Shown: positions 25,720-33,807 of the stretch, piece after piece
How positions within the stretch are numbered: the first letter of the stretch is position 1
How the letters are laid out: every line of letters begins with the position of its first letter
From: Glycomyces albidus
Lineage (GTDB): Bacteria; Actinomycetota; Actinomycetes; Mycobacteriales; Micromonosporaceae
NCBI RefSeq assembly: GCF_009451885.1
Contig: NZ_WIAO01000018.1
Span: 50,394-114,393, forward strand
Length of the DNA: 64,000 nucleotides
Reading direction: 5' to 3'
Notes under the pieces: generated by a model
Told to the model about the DNA's origin: nothing
The model's input: the letters and a program-made list of their open reading frames with translations, nothing else
The model's database searches: none
Position numbers and translations under genes: made by a program

Positions 25720-26427
25720 ATGAGCCCACCCCTCTTGCTTCTCCGCTCGCAGATCGCCCGCGTGCCCTCCCGGGCCTGGCTGTGGGCGTTCGCAGTCGCG
25801 CTCGCCGTCGAGCTCACCGCCGTCGCGTTCGGCCTCGACGCCGTCCGCTGGGCCACCAAGCCCGCGCTGACACTGCTGCTCCTCAGCCACCTGATCGTCT
25901 CCGTCGCGCCCGGCCAGGCGCCCGCCCGCCTGTTCGGCCTCGGCCTCCTCGTCGCCTGCGCCGCCGACCTCGCGCTCCTCGCCGACGGCACGGCCGCGTT
26001 CCTGACCGGCATGGGACTGTTCGCGGTCATGCAGGTCCTGTACATCGCGGCGTTCGTGAAACTCGGTGCGCTCCAAGCGTTCCGGAACCGGTACGCGGTG
26101 CCCGCGTGCTACCTGGCGTTCTGGGCCGGGCTCATCGTCGCGCTGTGGACCCGGCTCGGGGCGCTCGCGGCGCCCGTCGCGGTCTACAGCCTGCTGCTCG
26201 TGTCGATGGCGGCGCTCGCGTTCGGCCTCGGCCGCGCGCGCGAGGCGGGGCATCTGGCGGGCGTCGGCGGGGCGCTGTTCGTGGTCTCGGACCTGGTCCT
26301 CGGCCTCGGTGTGGCCGGGTTCGACCTGCCGGGCGCGGGCCTGGCGGTGATGTCGACGTACGCGGCCGCGCAGCTGCTCCTGACGGTCGGCGTCCGGAGG
26401 CACCTGCGATCGCCCGCGGCGCATTAA
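25720..26427 (+). CDS. YhhN-family membrane protein (lysoplasmalogenase-like)
   Basis: A 235-residue integral membrane protein with about seven to eight hydrophobic helices. Family features are KPALTLLLLSH in the second helix, LVACAADLALLADGTAAFL and GGALFVVSDLVLGLGV. Characterised relatives cleave the vinyl-ether bond of lysoplasmalogens; for bacterial YhhN proteins this is only inferred. TAGCGT lies nine bases before the ATG. Confidence 0.85.
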   Translation: MSPPLLLLRSQIARVPSRAWLWAFAVALAVELTAVAFGLDAVRWATKPALTLLLLSHLIVSVAPGQAPARLFGLGLLVACAADLALLADGTAAFLTGMGLFAVMQVLYIAAFVKLGALQAFRNRYAVPACYLAFWAGLIVALWTRLGALAAPVAVYSLLLVSMAALAFGLGRAREAGHLAGVGGALFVVSDLVLGLGVAGFDLPGAGLAVMSTYAAAQLLLTVGVRRHLRSPAAH

Positions 26428-26436
26428 GGTCGACAC

Positions 26437-26688
26437 ATGATGCGCGTGCTGTGGCTGCTGGCCTTCGTCGTCGGCGGGTTCTTCATCGTCCGGGCCCTGA
26501 TGGAGCCCTTCGTCATCGACTTCTCCGACCCGTCGAGCTACGAGGACGACTGGGGCGGCCCGAGCCTCTTCGGCGTGCTGCTGGTCCACATGGGCCCCGG
26601 CGTGCTCGCGGCGGCCCTGCTCGTCTGGGGTGTGCGGCGGGCCGGCCGGAAGTCGGCCGGGCCCGCCGAGAACCGGCCCGCGGACTGA
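26437..26688 (+). CDS. Small membrane protein, unknown
   Basis: An 83-residue protein with two transmembrane segments (VLWLLAFVVGGFFIVRALM and FGVLLVHMGPGVLAAALLVW) separated by an acidic loop. Not recognised. A TAAGGT -10 box overlaps the TAA stop of the preceding gene and lies 6 bases before ATG ATG, so it probably has its own leaderless transcript. The ORF fills the gap before the convergent helicase gene by two bases. Confidence 0.7.
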   Translation: MMRVLWLLAFVVGGFFIVRALMEPFVIDFSDPSSYEDDWGGPSLFGVLLVHMGPGVLAAALLVWGVRRAGRKSAGPAENRPAD

Positions 26689-26689
26689 G

Positions 26690-28831
26690 TCAGCCCAGGT
26701 CGATGCGCTTGAGCCGCTGGGTGGCGCGGGTGAGGACCACGTAGGCGACGCCGGGGCCGTGGGCCTCGGCGACGGCGTCGAGGTCGACGGCGATCACCGC
26801 GTCCCACTCCAGGCCCTTGGACTCCAAGGGCCCCACCAGGGTCACGCGGTCGTCGTGGACGACGGAGGCGAGTTCGCCGTGCCGGTCGTAGGGCGCGATG
26901 ACGCCGACGGTGCCTTCGACGGCCTCGAGGGCCTCGGCGACGGCGCCCGCGAGCTCGGGGAGGAGCGCGTCGGGGTCGACGGTCTTCGCCTCGACCGGGA
27001 CGCCGGTCTCGCGGACGGCCTCGGGCAGGTCGATGGCGCGCAGGCGCGGCTGGGCCCACGCGGCCGCGTACTCGAAGACCTCCTTGGAGTTCCGGTAGTT
27101 CTTCGTCAGGTGGAACTCGTGGACCCGGCCGTGCGGGACCGCGCGGCGGCGGGCGTCGGCGCTCTCCTTGGGGCGCGGCCAGCTCGACTGGGCCTCGTCG
27201 CCGACGATGGTCCACCCGGCGGCGCGGCCGCGGCGCGACAGCATCCGCCACTGCATCGGCGAGAGGTCCTGGGCCTCGTCGACGATGACGTGCGCGTAGT
27301 CCTCGTAGAACGCGTCGCGGGCCTGGCGCTCGGGCCGGTCGTAGAAGCGGTCCTGGGCGGTCGAGACCTCCTGGATGCCGTCCCACGAGCGGATCCGGTC
27401 GCGTCCGCGCGGCTGCGGCTTCACGCCCAGGAGCATGCGCAGCTCGTCGAGGAGCGCCACGTCCGGGATCGAGAAGTCCGTCTCGCGGAGCGACTCGGCG
27501 ACCGCGTCGATCGCTTCGCGCTTGAGGTGCCCTTCGGCCGCGGCGGCGAGGCGGCGCGCGTCGCCGCCCCAGCCGAGGACCTCGGCGGGATCGAGGTCGG
27601 GCCACCAGTGGTCGAGGAACGTGAGGAACTCGCCCCGGGAGCCGACGTCGCGCGAGAACTTCGCCGGCTCGGCGTCGGGCAGGACCGGTTTCACCTTGCG
27701 CCACAACGCGACGAGGAGGGCGCGGCCGGCCTCGGTCTTGGCGAGGTTCGGGCGCGGCTCCTTCTCGAAGACGCGGGCGCGGGCGGCGGCGAGGTCGGCC
27801 GCGTCGAGCTTGAACACGTCGCCGCGGTAGACGATCCGCAGTTCGCTCGGGGCCTCCGGCGGGGTCTGGCGGATCAGGCGCCGCAGGATCGGCAGCATGA
27901 TGGTGCCGCCCTTGACGGCCGCGACCTCGGGCCGGTCCTGGCGGGTGGCCTCGACCCCGGCGTACAGCTCGCCGAGGGAGTACAGGGCGGCGGTCTCCTC
28001 GCCGAGGCTGGGGAGGACGCGGCCGATGTACTTCATGAACACGGCCGAAGGTCCGACGACGAGGATGCCGGCGGCTTCGTAGCGGCTGCGGTCCTGGTAG
28101 AGCAGGTACGCGGCGCGGTGCAGGGCCACGACGGTCTTGCCGGTGCCGGGCCCGCCGGTGATGATGGTGGCGCCGCGGCCGGGCGCGCGGATGGCGGCGT
28201 CCTGCTCGGCCTGGATCGTGGCGACGATGTCGCGCATCCGCCCGGTCCGCTTGCGGCCCAATGCGGCCATGAGGGCGCCGTCGCCGATCACGGGGAGCTT
28301 CTCGGCGGCGTCCTCGTTGAGGAGGTCGTCGCTGATCTCCTCGACGCTGCGGCCGAACGAGCGGATCACGCGGCGCCGGGACACCTCCTGGCGGTCGACG
28401 GCGGTGGCGCGGTAGAACGCGGCGGCGGCGGGGGCGCGCCAGTCGATCAGGAGGGTGCGGTACTCCTCGTCGCGCACGCCGAGGCGTCCGATGTGGCGGA
28501 TGCGGCCGTCGTCGAAGTCGAGGCGGCCGAAGACCAGGCCCTCGTGCTGGGAGTCGAGGTCGGCGATGCGGCGGGCGGCGCGGTAGACGAAGACGTCGCG
28601 CTCGAACTGGGCGCCGGGCACGGTGGCGGCGAGATGGCGGTAGCCGGCGTCGCGGTCGCCCACGGCGTCGGCGCGCAGCACGTCGACGCGGTCGTAGACG
28701 CGGTCGACGAACGCCTGCTCGATCGCGATCTCCTGCTCGGGGGTGTTGGCAGGGTCGGGATCGGGCACGGCATGACCCGTGTCGACGTCCTCCGGACTGC
28801 GGGCGTCGGCGGGACCTGGTTCCTGGGACAC
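26690..28831 (-). CDS. HelD/HelR-like superfamily 1 ATPase (RNA polymerase recycling)
   Basis: A 713-residue UvrD-like ATPase of the actinobacterial HelD class. An N-terminal coiled coil (EQEIAIEQAFVDRVYDRVD) is followed by FGRLDF and LLIDWRAPAAAAFYRATA, typical of HelD. Walker A is TGGPGTGKT, motif II VIVDEAQDLSPMQW, motif V LESKGLEWDAVI, motif VI VLTRATQRL. HelD proteins release stalled RNA polymerase, and some (HelR) give rifampicin tolerance. The start is GTG behind GAGGAG; TAGGCT lies about 25 bases upstream. I see no rifampicin-associated palindrome in the leader. Confidence 0.9.
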   Translation of the reverse strand: MSQEPGPADARSPEDVDTGHAVPDPDPANTPEQEIAIEQAFVDRVYDRVDVLRADAVGDRDAGYRHLAATVPGAQFERDVFVYRAARRIADLDSQHEGLVFGRLDFDDGRIRHIGRLGVRDEEYRTLLIDWRAPAAAAFYRATAVDRQEVSRRRVIRSFGRSVEEISDDLLNEDAAEKLPVIGDGALMAALGRKRTGRMRDIVATIQAEQDAAIRAPGRGATIITGGPGTGKTVVALHRAAYLLYQDRSRYEAAGILVVGPSAVFMKYIGRVLPSLGEETAALYSLGELYAGVEATRQDRPEVAAVKGGTIMLPILRRLIRQTPPEAPSELRIVYRGDVFKLDAADLAAARARVFEKEPRPNLAKTEAGRALLVALWRKVKPVLPDAEPAKFSRDVGSRGEFLTFLDHWWPDLDPAEVLGWGGDARRLAAAAEGHLKREAIDAVAESLRETDFSIPDVALLDELRMLLGVKPQPRGRDRIRSWDGIQEVSTAQDRFYDRPERQARDAFYEDYAHVIVDEAQDLSPMQWRMLSRRGRAAGWTIVGDEAQSSWPRPKESADARRRAVPHGRVHEFHLTKNYRNSKEVFEYAAAWAQPRLRAIDLPEAVRETGVPVEAKTVDPDALLPELAGAVAEALEAVEGTVGVIAPYDRHGELASVVHDDRVTLVGPLESKGLEWDAVIAVDLDAVAEAHGPGVAYVVLTRATQRLKRIDLG

Positions 28832-28923
28832 GGCGCTCCTCGCTCGAATTCGGGACGCACCAGCCTAGCGCGCCCGTGCGACACGCGTCCGCCGATCATG
28901 GACGAGGAGGGTGTGGAGCACCT

Positions 28924-29352
28924 TCAGGGCCGGGTCGGCCACACGCGGTACATCCAGGAGTAGTCGTCGTCGATGTCGTCGAACCCGAACTGCCGGTAGA
29001 GGCCCTGGGCGTCGCCGGTGGCGAGGAGGACGCGCTTGAGGCGCATCTCCTCGGCGTCGGCGACGATGCGGGCCATGAGGAGCTTGCTCACGCCCTGCCC
29101 GCGCACGGAGCGGTCGACGAAGACGTCGCTGAGCCACGCGAAGTAGGTCCGGTCGGTCACGAGCCGCGCGAACGCGACCTGCCGGCCCGACCCGTCGTAC
29201 ACGCCGTACGGGAGCGAGAACTCGATCGCGCGGTCCATGTCCTCGCGGGCGCGGCCCTCGGCCCAGTAGGTGTCGGTCGAGATGACCCGGTGGACCCACT
29301 CGCGGTCGAGCCGGTCCGGGTCGGTCGAGATCTCGTACGCTTCGCTGCCCAT
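28924..29352 (-). CDS. GNAT family N-acetyltransferase
   Basis: A 142-residue GNAT protein. The acetyl-CoA loop is VDRSVRGQGVSKLLMARI, flanked by FAWLSDVFV and the C-terminal RVLLATGDAQGLYRQFGF. The substrate is unknown. The ATG follows GGGGAG. Its start is 14 bp from the DUF2306 stop, so both may be one transcript that continues into the helicase gene. Confidence 0.9.
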   Translation of the reverse strand: MGSEAYEISTDPDRLDREWVHRVISTDTYWAEGRAREDMDRAIEFSLPYGVYDGSGRQVAFARLVTDRTYFAWLSDVFVDRSVRGQGVSKLLMARIVADAEEMRLKRVLLATGDAQGLYRQFGFDDIDDDYSWMYRVWPTRP

Positions 29353-29366
29353 GGTGCTCCCCTGTC

Positions 29367-30062
29367 TCAGTCCTTCGCCCCGAGCGTGCCCCGGGTCCGC
29401 TTGCGCCGCAAATAGATTTCCATGAACGCGAGGTTGAGCGCGATCGAGGAGACGACCGCGGCGGTGTAGGCGGTGTCGAACAGCGGCTCGAAGTCGCCGC
29501 CGTAGTGGCCGTCGAGGAGCGGGAGCTGGACGGCGATGAACAGGCCCAGGTAGACGCGGAGGTTGACGGCCGCGAAGGTCGCGGCGAAGTTGCGCAGCAT
29601 CCACTCCTGGTGGGCCGCGAAGTCGCGGGCGCGCACGGCCCGGTAGGCGCGCAGGGCCGAGTAGAACCAGAACACGTCGAGGAGCACGAAGGTCACGAGC
29701 GGGACCGGTCCGGCGGTGGTGAGGACGGCGGCGACGATGCCGGAGAGGCTGCCGGGCAGGACGCCGGCGAGGAGGTAGACGCGGCCGACGACCCGGTGGA
29801 TCTTCGGGTGGTTCCGGCGGATCGAACCGAAGAACTGGAACGGCCCCACCAGGAGCGCGATCCCGGCCGTGGCGGCGTGGACGACGAGGAACGGCAGGTG
29901 GAAGGGGACGTCCTCGCGGATGCCGACGCGGGAGTCGACGTCGGGGACGAGGTAGGCGGGCACGGCGTAGAGGACGATCGCGACGCTGAGGATCGCGACG
30001 GCGGCCACCGCGGTGCGGCCGCGGCGGGCGGCGCGGCGCCGGGTTTCGAGGGTGGCGGTCAT
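29367..30062 (-). CDS. DUF2306 membrane protein
   Basis: A 231-residue membrane protein with six to seven helices. The DUF2306 core is FHLPFLVVHAATAGIALLVG with PFQFFGSIRRNHPKIHRVVG and a later FAAHQEWMLRNFAATFAAV; conserved histidines suggest metal or heme contacts, but function is unknown. The ATG at 30062 is preferred to an upstream frame extension because GGAGC precedes it. The divergent MerR gene and a palindromic operator lie directly upstream. Confidence 0.82.
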   Translation of the reverse strand: MTATLETRRRAARRGRTAVAAVAILSVAIVLYAVPAYLVPDVDSRVGIREDVPFHLPFLVVHAATAGIALLVGPFQFFGSIRRNHPKIHRVVGRVYLLAGVLPGSLSGIVAAVLTTAGPVPLVTFVLLDVFWFYSALRAYRAVRARDFAAHQEWMLRNFAATFAAVNLRVYLGLFIAVQLPLLDGHYGGDFEPLFDTAYTAAVVSSIALNLAFMEIYLRRKRTRGTLGAKD

Positions 30063-30083
30063 GGGTGCTCCAGGTGTGAGTGA

Positions 30084-30105
30084 CACTATCGATAGTGAAG
30101 CTATC
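30084..30105. promoter_or_regulatory. Operator of the MerR/DUF2306 divergent pair
   Basis: CACTATCGATAGTG is a perfect 14-bp palindrome (30084-30097), followed by another CTATC at 30101-30105. The half-sites occur at 30086, 30091 and 30101 in the 89-bp divergent gap, a likely binding site for the MerR protein. Confidence 0.65.
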
Positions 30106-30151
30106 ATTAAAGGCGAGCGGTGGTCAACCGCGCTTCGGGTAAGAAGGAGCC

Positions 30152-30829
30152 ATGCGAATCGGAGAGCTCAGCGCGAGGACCGGGGTCCCGGCGGCCACCA
30201 TCAAGTACTACGTGCGCGAGGGCCTGCTCTCCGGCGGCGAGCGCCGCAGCCACAACCAGGTCGAGTACGGCGAGGAGCACGTCCGGCGGCTGCGGCTGGT
30301 GCGGGCCATGGTCGAGGTCGGCTCGGTGCCGATCGCGAAGGTCCGCGAGGTCCTGGCCGAGATCGAGGAGCCCGACCGCGACCTCGACAGCACGCTCGGG
30401 GTCGCCAGCCGGGCCCTGTCGCAGCACCGCGTCCCGGCCGAGGAGCCCGCGGCCGAGGACCTCGAGCTCGCGCGCGCCATCGTGCGCGGGCGCGGCTGGC
30501 ACTCGATCGACCCCGACCACGGCTACCTCTGGACCCTCGCCGACGCGATCGGCCGGCTCCGCGAGCTCGGCCTGGCCGACATGGTCGACGTGACCGGCGA
30601 GTACGCCCGCGCGGCCGAGATCGTCGCCGAATTCGACCTCTCGCTCCTGGCGAACCGGAAGGAGCGCGACGAGATCCTCGAGGCGATGGTCATCGGCACG
30701 GTCCTCGGCGACGCGATCTTCGAGGCGCTGCGCCGCATCGCCCAGGTCGAGGTCTCGAGTCGGGTATTCCAACGAGGACAACGGAAGCAGTCCGGCGCCG
30801 AGCAAAATTTATCCACAGTAGACCGGTGA
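30152..30829 (+). CDS. MerR family transcriptional regulator
   Basis: A 225-residue MerR-family protein with winged helix MRIGELSARTGVPAATIKYY and VREGLLSGGERRSHNQVEYG, then a long effector domain including RGRGWHSIDPDHGYLW. It is larger than metal-type MerR proteins; the ligand is unknown. The ATG follows AAGGAG. It is divergent from the DUF2306 gene and likely controls it and itself through the GATAG/CTATC operator. Confidence 0.9.
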   Translation: MRIGELSARTGVPAATIKYYVREGLLSGGERRSHNQVEYGEEHVRRLRLVRAMVEVGSVPIAKVREVLAEIEEPDRDLDSTLGVASRALSQHRVPAEEPAAEDLELARAIVRGRGWHSIDPDHGYLWTLADAIGRLRELGLADMVDVTGEYARAAEIVAEFDLSLLANRKERDEILEAMVIGTVLGDAIFEALRRIAQVEVSSRVFQRGQRKQSGAEQNLSTVDR

Positions 30830-31119
30830 ACGGGCGCGCCGTGCCGTCCCCCGCGCCCCACACATGCGCGAATGGCAATGTCTGCACTTGTCGGGTTTCT
30901 GACTTCGCAAGTCGATTGCGTAGTTCTACCCTTATTTCAACGCCCCATGGTGGCGCGGCGGCAAGGGCCAAGCCTGCTCGACAGAGACTTTGCCGCCATC
31001 ACCAGGTGGCCGTCCGCCGAAGTGGGGTAGACGGGCGGCCCGCGGCGGGGTCCCAACTACCTGGCCTGGGGCCCCGCCGCCTTCACCGGCGCCGCACCGC
31101 CGCCGACCGGAAACGACGG
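30830..31119. other. Intergenic region of about 290 bp
   Basis: No gene seen. The first half is lower in GC. GGCGGCAA (30957) can pair with TTGCCGCC (30989). GCGGCGGGG (31042-31050) can pair with CCCCGCCGC (31072-31080), a possible terminator for the MerR gene. A lone perfect DnaA-box-like TTATCCACA lies just before, at 30809. Confidence 0.4.
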
Positions 31120-31148
31120 TTGAGCCCGCGCCCCCCGCTCCCTACGAT
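31120..31148 (+). promoter_or_regulatory. Sigma-70-type promoter of the thioredoxin-like gene
   Basis: TTGAGC (31120-31125) and TACGAT (31143-31148) are separated by exactly 17 bp. The start codon is 36 bases further with AGGAG between, so this mRNA has a normal leader. Confidence 0.65.
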
Positions 31149-31184
31149 GGACCCCACACCGTCTACTCCAGGAGTGCGATTCCC

Positions 31185-31727
31185 ATGGCCCTCAACTCCT
31201 CCATGGTCCCGCTCGGTACCGCCGCGCCCGACTTCACCCTGCCCGACCTCGACGGCGACCTGCGGTCGCTGTCCGATTTCGACGCCCCGGCGCTGCTGGT
31301 CGCCTTCACCTGCAACCACTGCCCGTACGTGCGCCACATCGAGCAGGTCTTCGGCTCGTTCACGGCCGGCCAGGCCGACCTCGACGTGGTCGCCGTCTGC
31401 TCCAACGACGCCGAGACCCACCCCGACGACGCCCCCGCCGGCCTCGCCGAGCAGGCCGCGCGCGCCCACTGGACCTTCCCGTACCTGGTCGACGAGTCGC
31501 AGGAGGTCGCCCGCGCCTACAACGCGGCCTGCACCCCGGACTTCTTCCTCTACGGCCCCGACCGGAAACTCGCCTACCGGGGCGCGTTCGACGGCTCGAC
31601 CCCCGGCAACGGCGTGCCCGTCACCGGCGAGTACCTCGCCGCGGCGATCGAGCAGGTCCGCAAGGGCGAACCGGTGCCCGAACCGCACTACCCGTCCACC
31701 GGGTGCGGCATCAAATGGCGCGCCTAG
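31185..31727 (+). CDS. Thioredoxin-like/AhpC-TSA family protein
   Basis: A 180-residue thioredoxin-fold protein. GTAAPDFTLPDLDGDLRSL opens the redoxin domain. The redox motif is C-N-H-C in AFTCNHCPYVRHIEQVF. CTPDFFLYGPDRKLAYRG contains the conserved cis-proline. It is a cytoplasmic thiol oxidoreductase by prediction; no signal peptide is seen. It is convergent with maf, 7 bp between the stops. Confidence 0.9.
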   Translation: MALNSSMVPLGTAAPDFTLPDLDGDLRSLSDFDAPALLVAFTCNHCPYVRHIEQVFGSFTAGQADLDVVAVCSNDAETHPDDAPAGLAEQAARAHWTFPYLVDESQEVARAYNAACTPDFFLYGPDRKLAYRGAFDGSTPGNGVPVTGEYLAAAIEQVRKGEPVPEPHYPSTGCGIKWRA

Positions 31728-31734
31728 CCGCCCG

Positions 31735-32355
31735 TCAGCGCCAGAGCTGGTGGAGCGCGATCTCCAGTTCGCCGAGCATGTTGCGCAGCAGCGGCATCGA
31801 CAGGCCGATCACGGTGCCCGGGTCGCCCTCGATGCGGTCGATGAACGCCGAACCGTAGCCGTCGAGCGTGAACGAGCCGGCCACGTGAAGCGGTTCACCG
31901 GTCGCCACGTACGCGGCGATCTCCTCGTCGGAGACCTCCGCGAAATGGACCTCCGTCGCGGAGGCGCGCACGATCTGCCGGTCGGCGGCGGTGTCGACGA
32001 GGCAGTGCCCGGTGTAGAGCGTCCCCGAGTTGCCCCGCATCCGCTTCCAGCGCGAGGTCGCCTCCTCGGGGCCCTCGGGCTTGCCGAGGATCTCGTGCCC
32101 GAAGTGGAGCACCGAGTCGCAGCCGAGGACGAGCGAGCCCGGCTCGACCTGGTCGAGGACCGCCTGGGCCTTGAGTTCCGCGAGCGTGCTCGCGAGCTCG
32201 CCCGGGTCGTGGCCCATGACGCGCGACTCGTCGACACCGGAGACGATGACGAGCGGTTCGATCCCGGCGGCCTTGAGCAGCTCGCGGCGGGCCGGCGACT
32301 GCGACGCGAGGACGAACGGGCGCGCCGCCTCGCTGCGCGGGAACGTCCCGGTCAC
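31735..32355 (-). CDS. maf: Maf-family nucleotide pyrophosphatase
   Basis: A 206-residue Maf protein, hydrolysing modified or canonical NTPs to limit misincorporation. Motifs are FVLASQSPARRELLKAAGI, GCDSVLHFGHEILGKP and YTGHCLVDT. The GTG start overlaps the accE stop by 4 bases. The set NYN protein - accE - maf looks like one operon. Confidence 0.94.
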   Translation of the reverse strand: MTGTFPRSEAARPFVLASQSPARRELLKAAGIEPLVIVSGVDESRVMGHDPGELASTLAELKAQAVLDQVEPGSLVLGCDSVLHFGHEILGKPEGPEEATSRWKRMRGNSGTLYTGHCLVDTAADRQIVRASATEVHFAEVSDEEIAAYVATGEPLHVAGSFTLDGYGSAFIDRIEGDPGTVIGLSMPLLRNMLGELEIALHQLWR

Positions 32356-32561
32356 CGCTCGAGCCCCCGGCGCGCCGGGACGGCGGTGTCGCGCCAGGAG
32401 CGGCGGACCCGCAGCTTCAGGCCGGGGCTCGACCAGGCGGCGCGGCGCTGCGGCGGCTCGGACTCCTCGACCGGCCGCGGCAGGGCCGTGATCAGGCCGA
32501 CGAGGGCGGCGAGCTCCTCTTCGGTCGGGTTGCCTCGGAGGACCTTGAGCTCGAGACTCAT
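32352..32561 (-). CDS. accE: Acyl-CoA carboxylase epsilon subunit
   Basis: A 69-residue epsilon subunit of actinobacterial acyl-CoA carboxylases, which stabilises the carboxylase complex. It begins LKVLRGNPTEEELAALVGL, the conserved signature, and ends with a basic stretch SPGLKLRVRRSW. The partner beta subunit is encoded 1.2 kb upstream, separated by the NYN gene. Confidence 0.93.
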   Translation of the reverse strand: MSLELKVLRGNPTEEELAALVGLITALPRPVEESEPPQRRAAWSSPGLKLRVRRSWRDTAVPARRGLER

Positions 32562-32565
32562 CGCG

Positions 32566-33579
32566 CTACTCCTCGTCGTAGTCGAATTCGCGGTGCACCC
32601 GCTCCCAGAACCCGTCGCGGACCCAGATCCGCGCCTCGGGGTGGTCGCGTAGAGAGTAGCCGAGTTCCTTCTCGGCTTCTACTAGCAGCTCCTTGTCGAT
32701 GACCGTGGGAAGCTGCGGGCCGGGCAGGAGGTCCGCTATGTTGTCGGCGCCCCTGGTCAGCAGCCACTTGTGGCCGACGTACTCGCCGATGGAGCGCACG
32801 GTCTCGGGGTCGAGCTTCTCCCCGGTCTGCGTGGTGCGCACGAACTTGGGCCGGGCCGACTCCGCCTGCGCGAGCGCGTCGGCGGCCGTCATCGTGACGG
32901 CCACGGACTGGCGGGTGCCGAAGACGACCGCCGGGTTCGGGACGCGCGGCTCGGGCTGGGCCATGGGCGCGCCCACCATGCCGTGGGTGGCCGCGGCGGC
33001 GGTGCCGCTCTTGGTGAAGTAGGCGCGCAGCTCGTCGGCCTCGATGGTCTCGACCGTGTCGGACTCCCACACGAGGCGTTCGGCCTGGTTGGTGCCGTAC
33101 GGCGGTTCGACGCCCCAGAGGTGGACGCGGACGCCGTAGGTCTGGGCGATCTCGACGGCGGGCACCATGTCCTCGTCGCCGGCGAGGAGGATCGCCTCGT
33201 GGATGGCGCGGTGGCGGGCGAGGAGCTCGAGGTCGGAGCGGATCTGCGCGTCGACGCCCTTCTGCTGGCCGCGGGAGTTGAGGTTGCCGAGCCGGACCTT
33301 CACGTAGTCCATGTTCGCGATGACGCGCTGGTCGACGGTGGGGACGCGGTCGCGGGCGGCGTCGAACCAGTACAGGCGGAGCAGTTCGCCGTCGGAGAGG
33401 CGGCCGGCGGCCCGTTCGATGAGGGACTTGATGAGCTTCTCGGCGTCGACCCGGTAGTCGCGGCGCGAGGTGGCGTCGAGCAGGAGTTCGGCCGCTGCGG
33501 CGTAGAGGTACCCGACGTCGATCAGGATCGCGTACCGCCGGGACGGCAGTCCGTGAACCAGTCCTCCGATTGGTGTCAT
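32566..33579 (-). CDS. NYN domain (PIN-like) protein
   Basis: A 337-residue protein with an N-terminal NYN/PIN-like nuclease domain. Acidic residues occur in AILIDVGYLY, KGVDAQIRSDLELLARHRAI and LLAGDEDMVPAVEIAQTYG, the usual metal-binding set. The C-terminal half, with KLDPETVRSIGEYVGHKWLL, looks like a separate helical/LOTUS-like module. A role in RNA processing is inferred from the family. The ATG (MTPIGG) is chosen; an ATG six codons upstream is possible. It is 4 bp from accE. Confidence 0.85.
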   Translation of the reverse strand: MTPIGGLVHGLPSRRYAILIDVGYLYAAAAELLLDATSRRDYRVDAEKLIKSLIERAAGRLSDGELLRLYWFDAARDRVPTVDQRVIANMDYVKVRLGNLNSRGQQKGVDAQIRSDLELLARHRAIHEAILLAGDEDMVPAVEIAQTYGVRVHLWGVEPPYGTNQAERLVWESDTVETIEADELRAYFTKSGTAAAATHGMVGAPMAQPEPRVPNPAVVFGTRQSVAVTMTAADALAQAESARPKFVRTTQTGEKLDPETVRSIGEYVGHKWLLTRGADNIADLLPGPQLPTVIDKELLVEAEKELGYSLRDHPEARIWVRDGFWERVHREFDYDEE

Positions 33580-33770
33580 CGCCCACACTCCCAACATCCG
33601 AGCGGGACGAATCGTCCCGCTTCCCCCAGCTGTATAGACGGTACCCGGATCGGACTCTTCGGATGGGAGTGGTGCGCGCCGCTCCGGTCGGAAATGCGGT
33701 TTCCGCCGGTAGCCGCCGTGCGGACAGGGTGAGACGCGCGCGGTCCTCACCGGGTCGAGTGACACGCGCG

Positions 33771-33796
33771 GGCGGCGCGGCCGGAGCCGCGCCGCC
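33771..33796 (-). terminator. Hairpin after the carboxylase beta gene
   Basis: GGCGGCGCGGC and GCCGCGCCGCC form an 11-bp stem with a 4-base loop, 11 bp past the stop; no T-run follows. Confidence 0.6.
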
Positions 33797-33807
33797 CGGA
33801 TCGCCGC

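Noticed and set aside
28832..28923. A rifampicin-associated element upstream of the HelD-like gene
   Set aside because: No long inverted GC-rich palindrome of the known type is present in the leader; only an ordinary TAGGCT -10 box is seen.
30809..30817. Perfect DnaA-box consensus TTATCCACA
   Set aside because: It is a single copy inside the end of the MerR gene, with no cluster and no dnaA or dnaN nearby, so not an origin.
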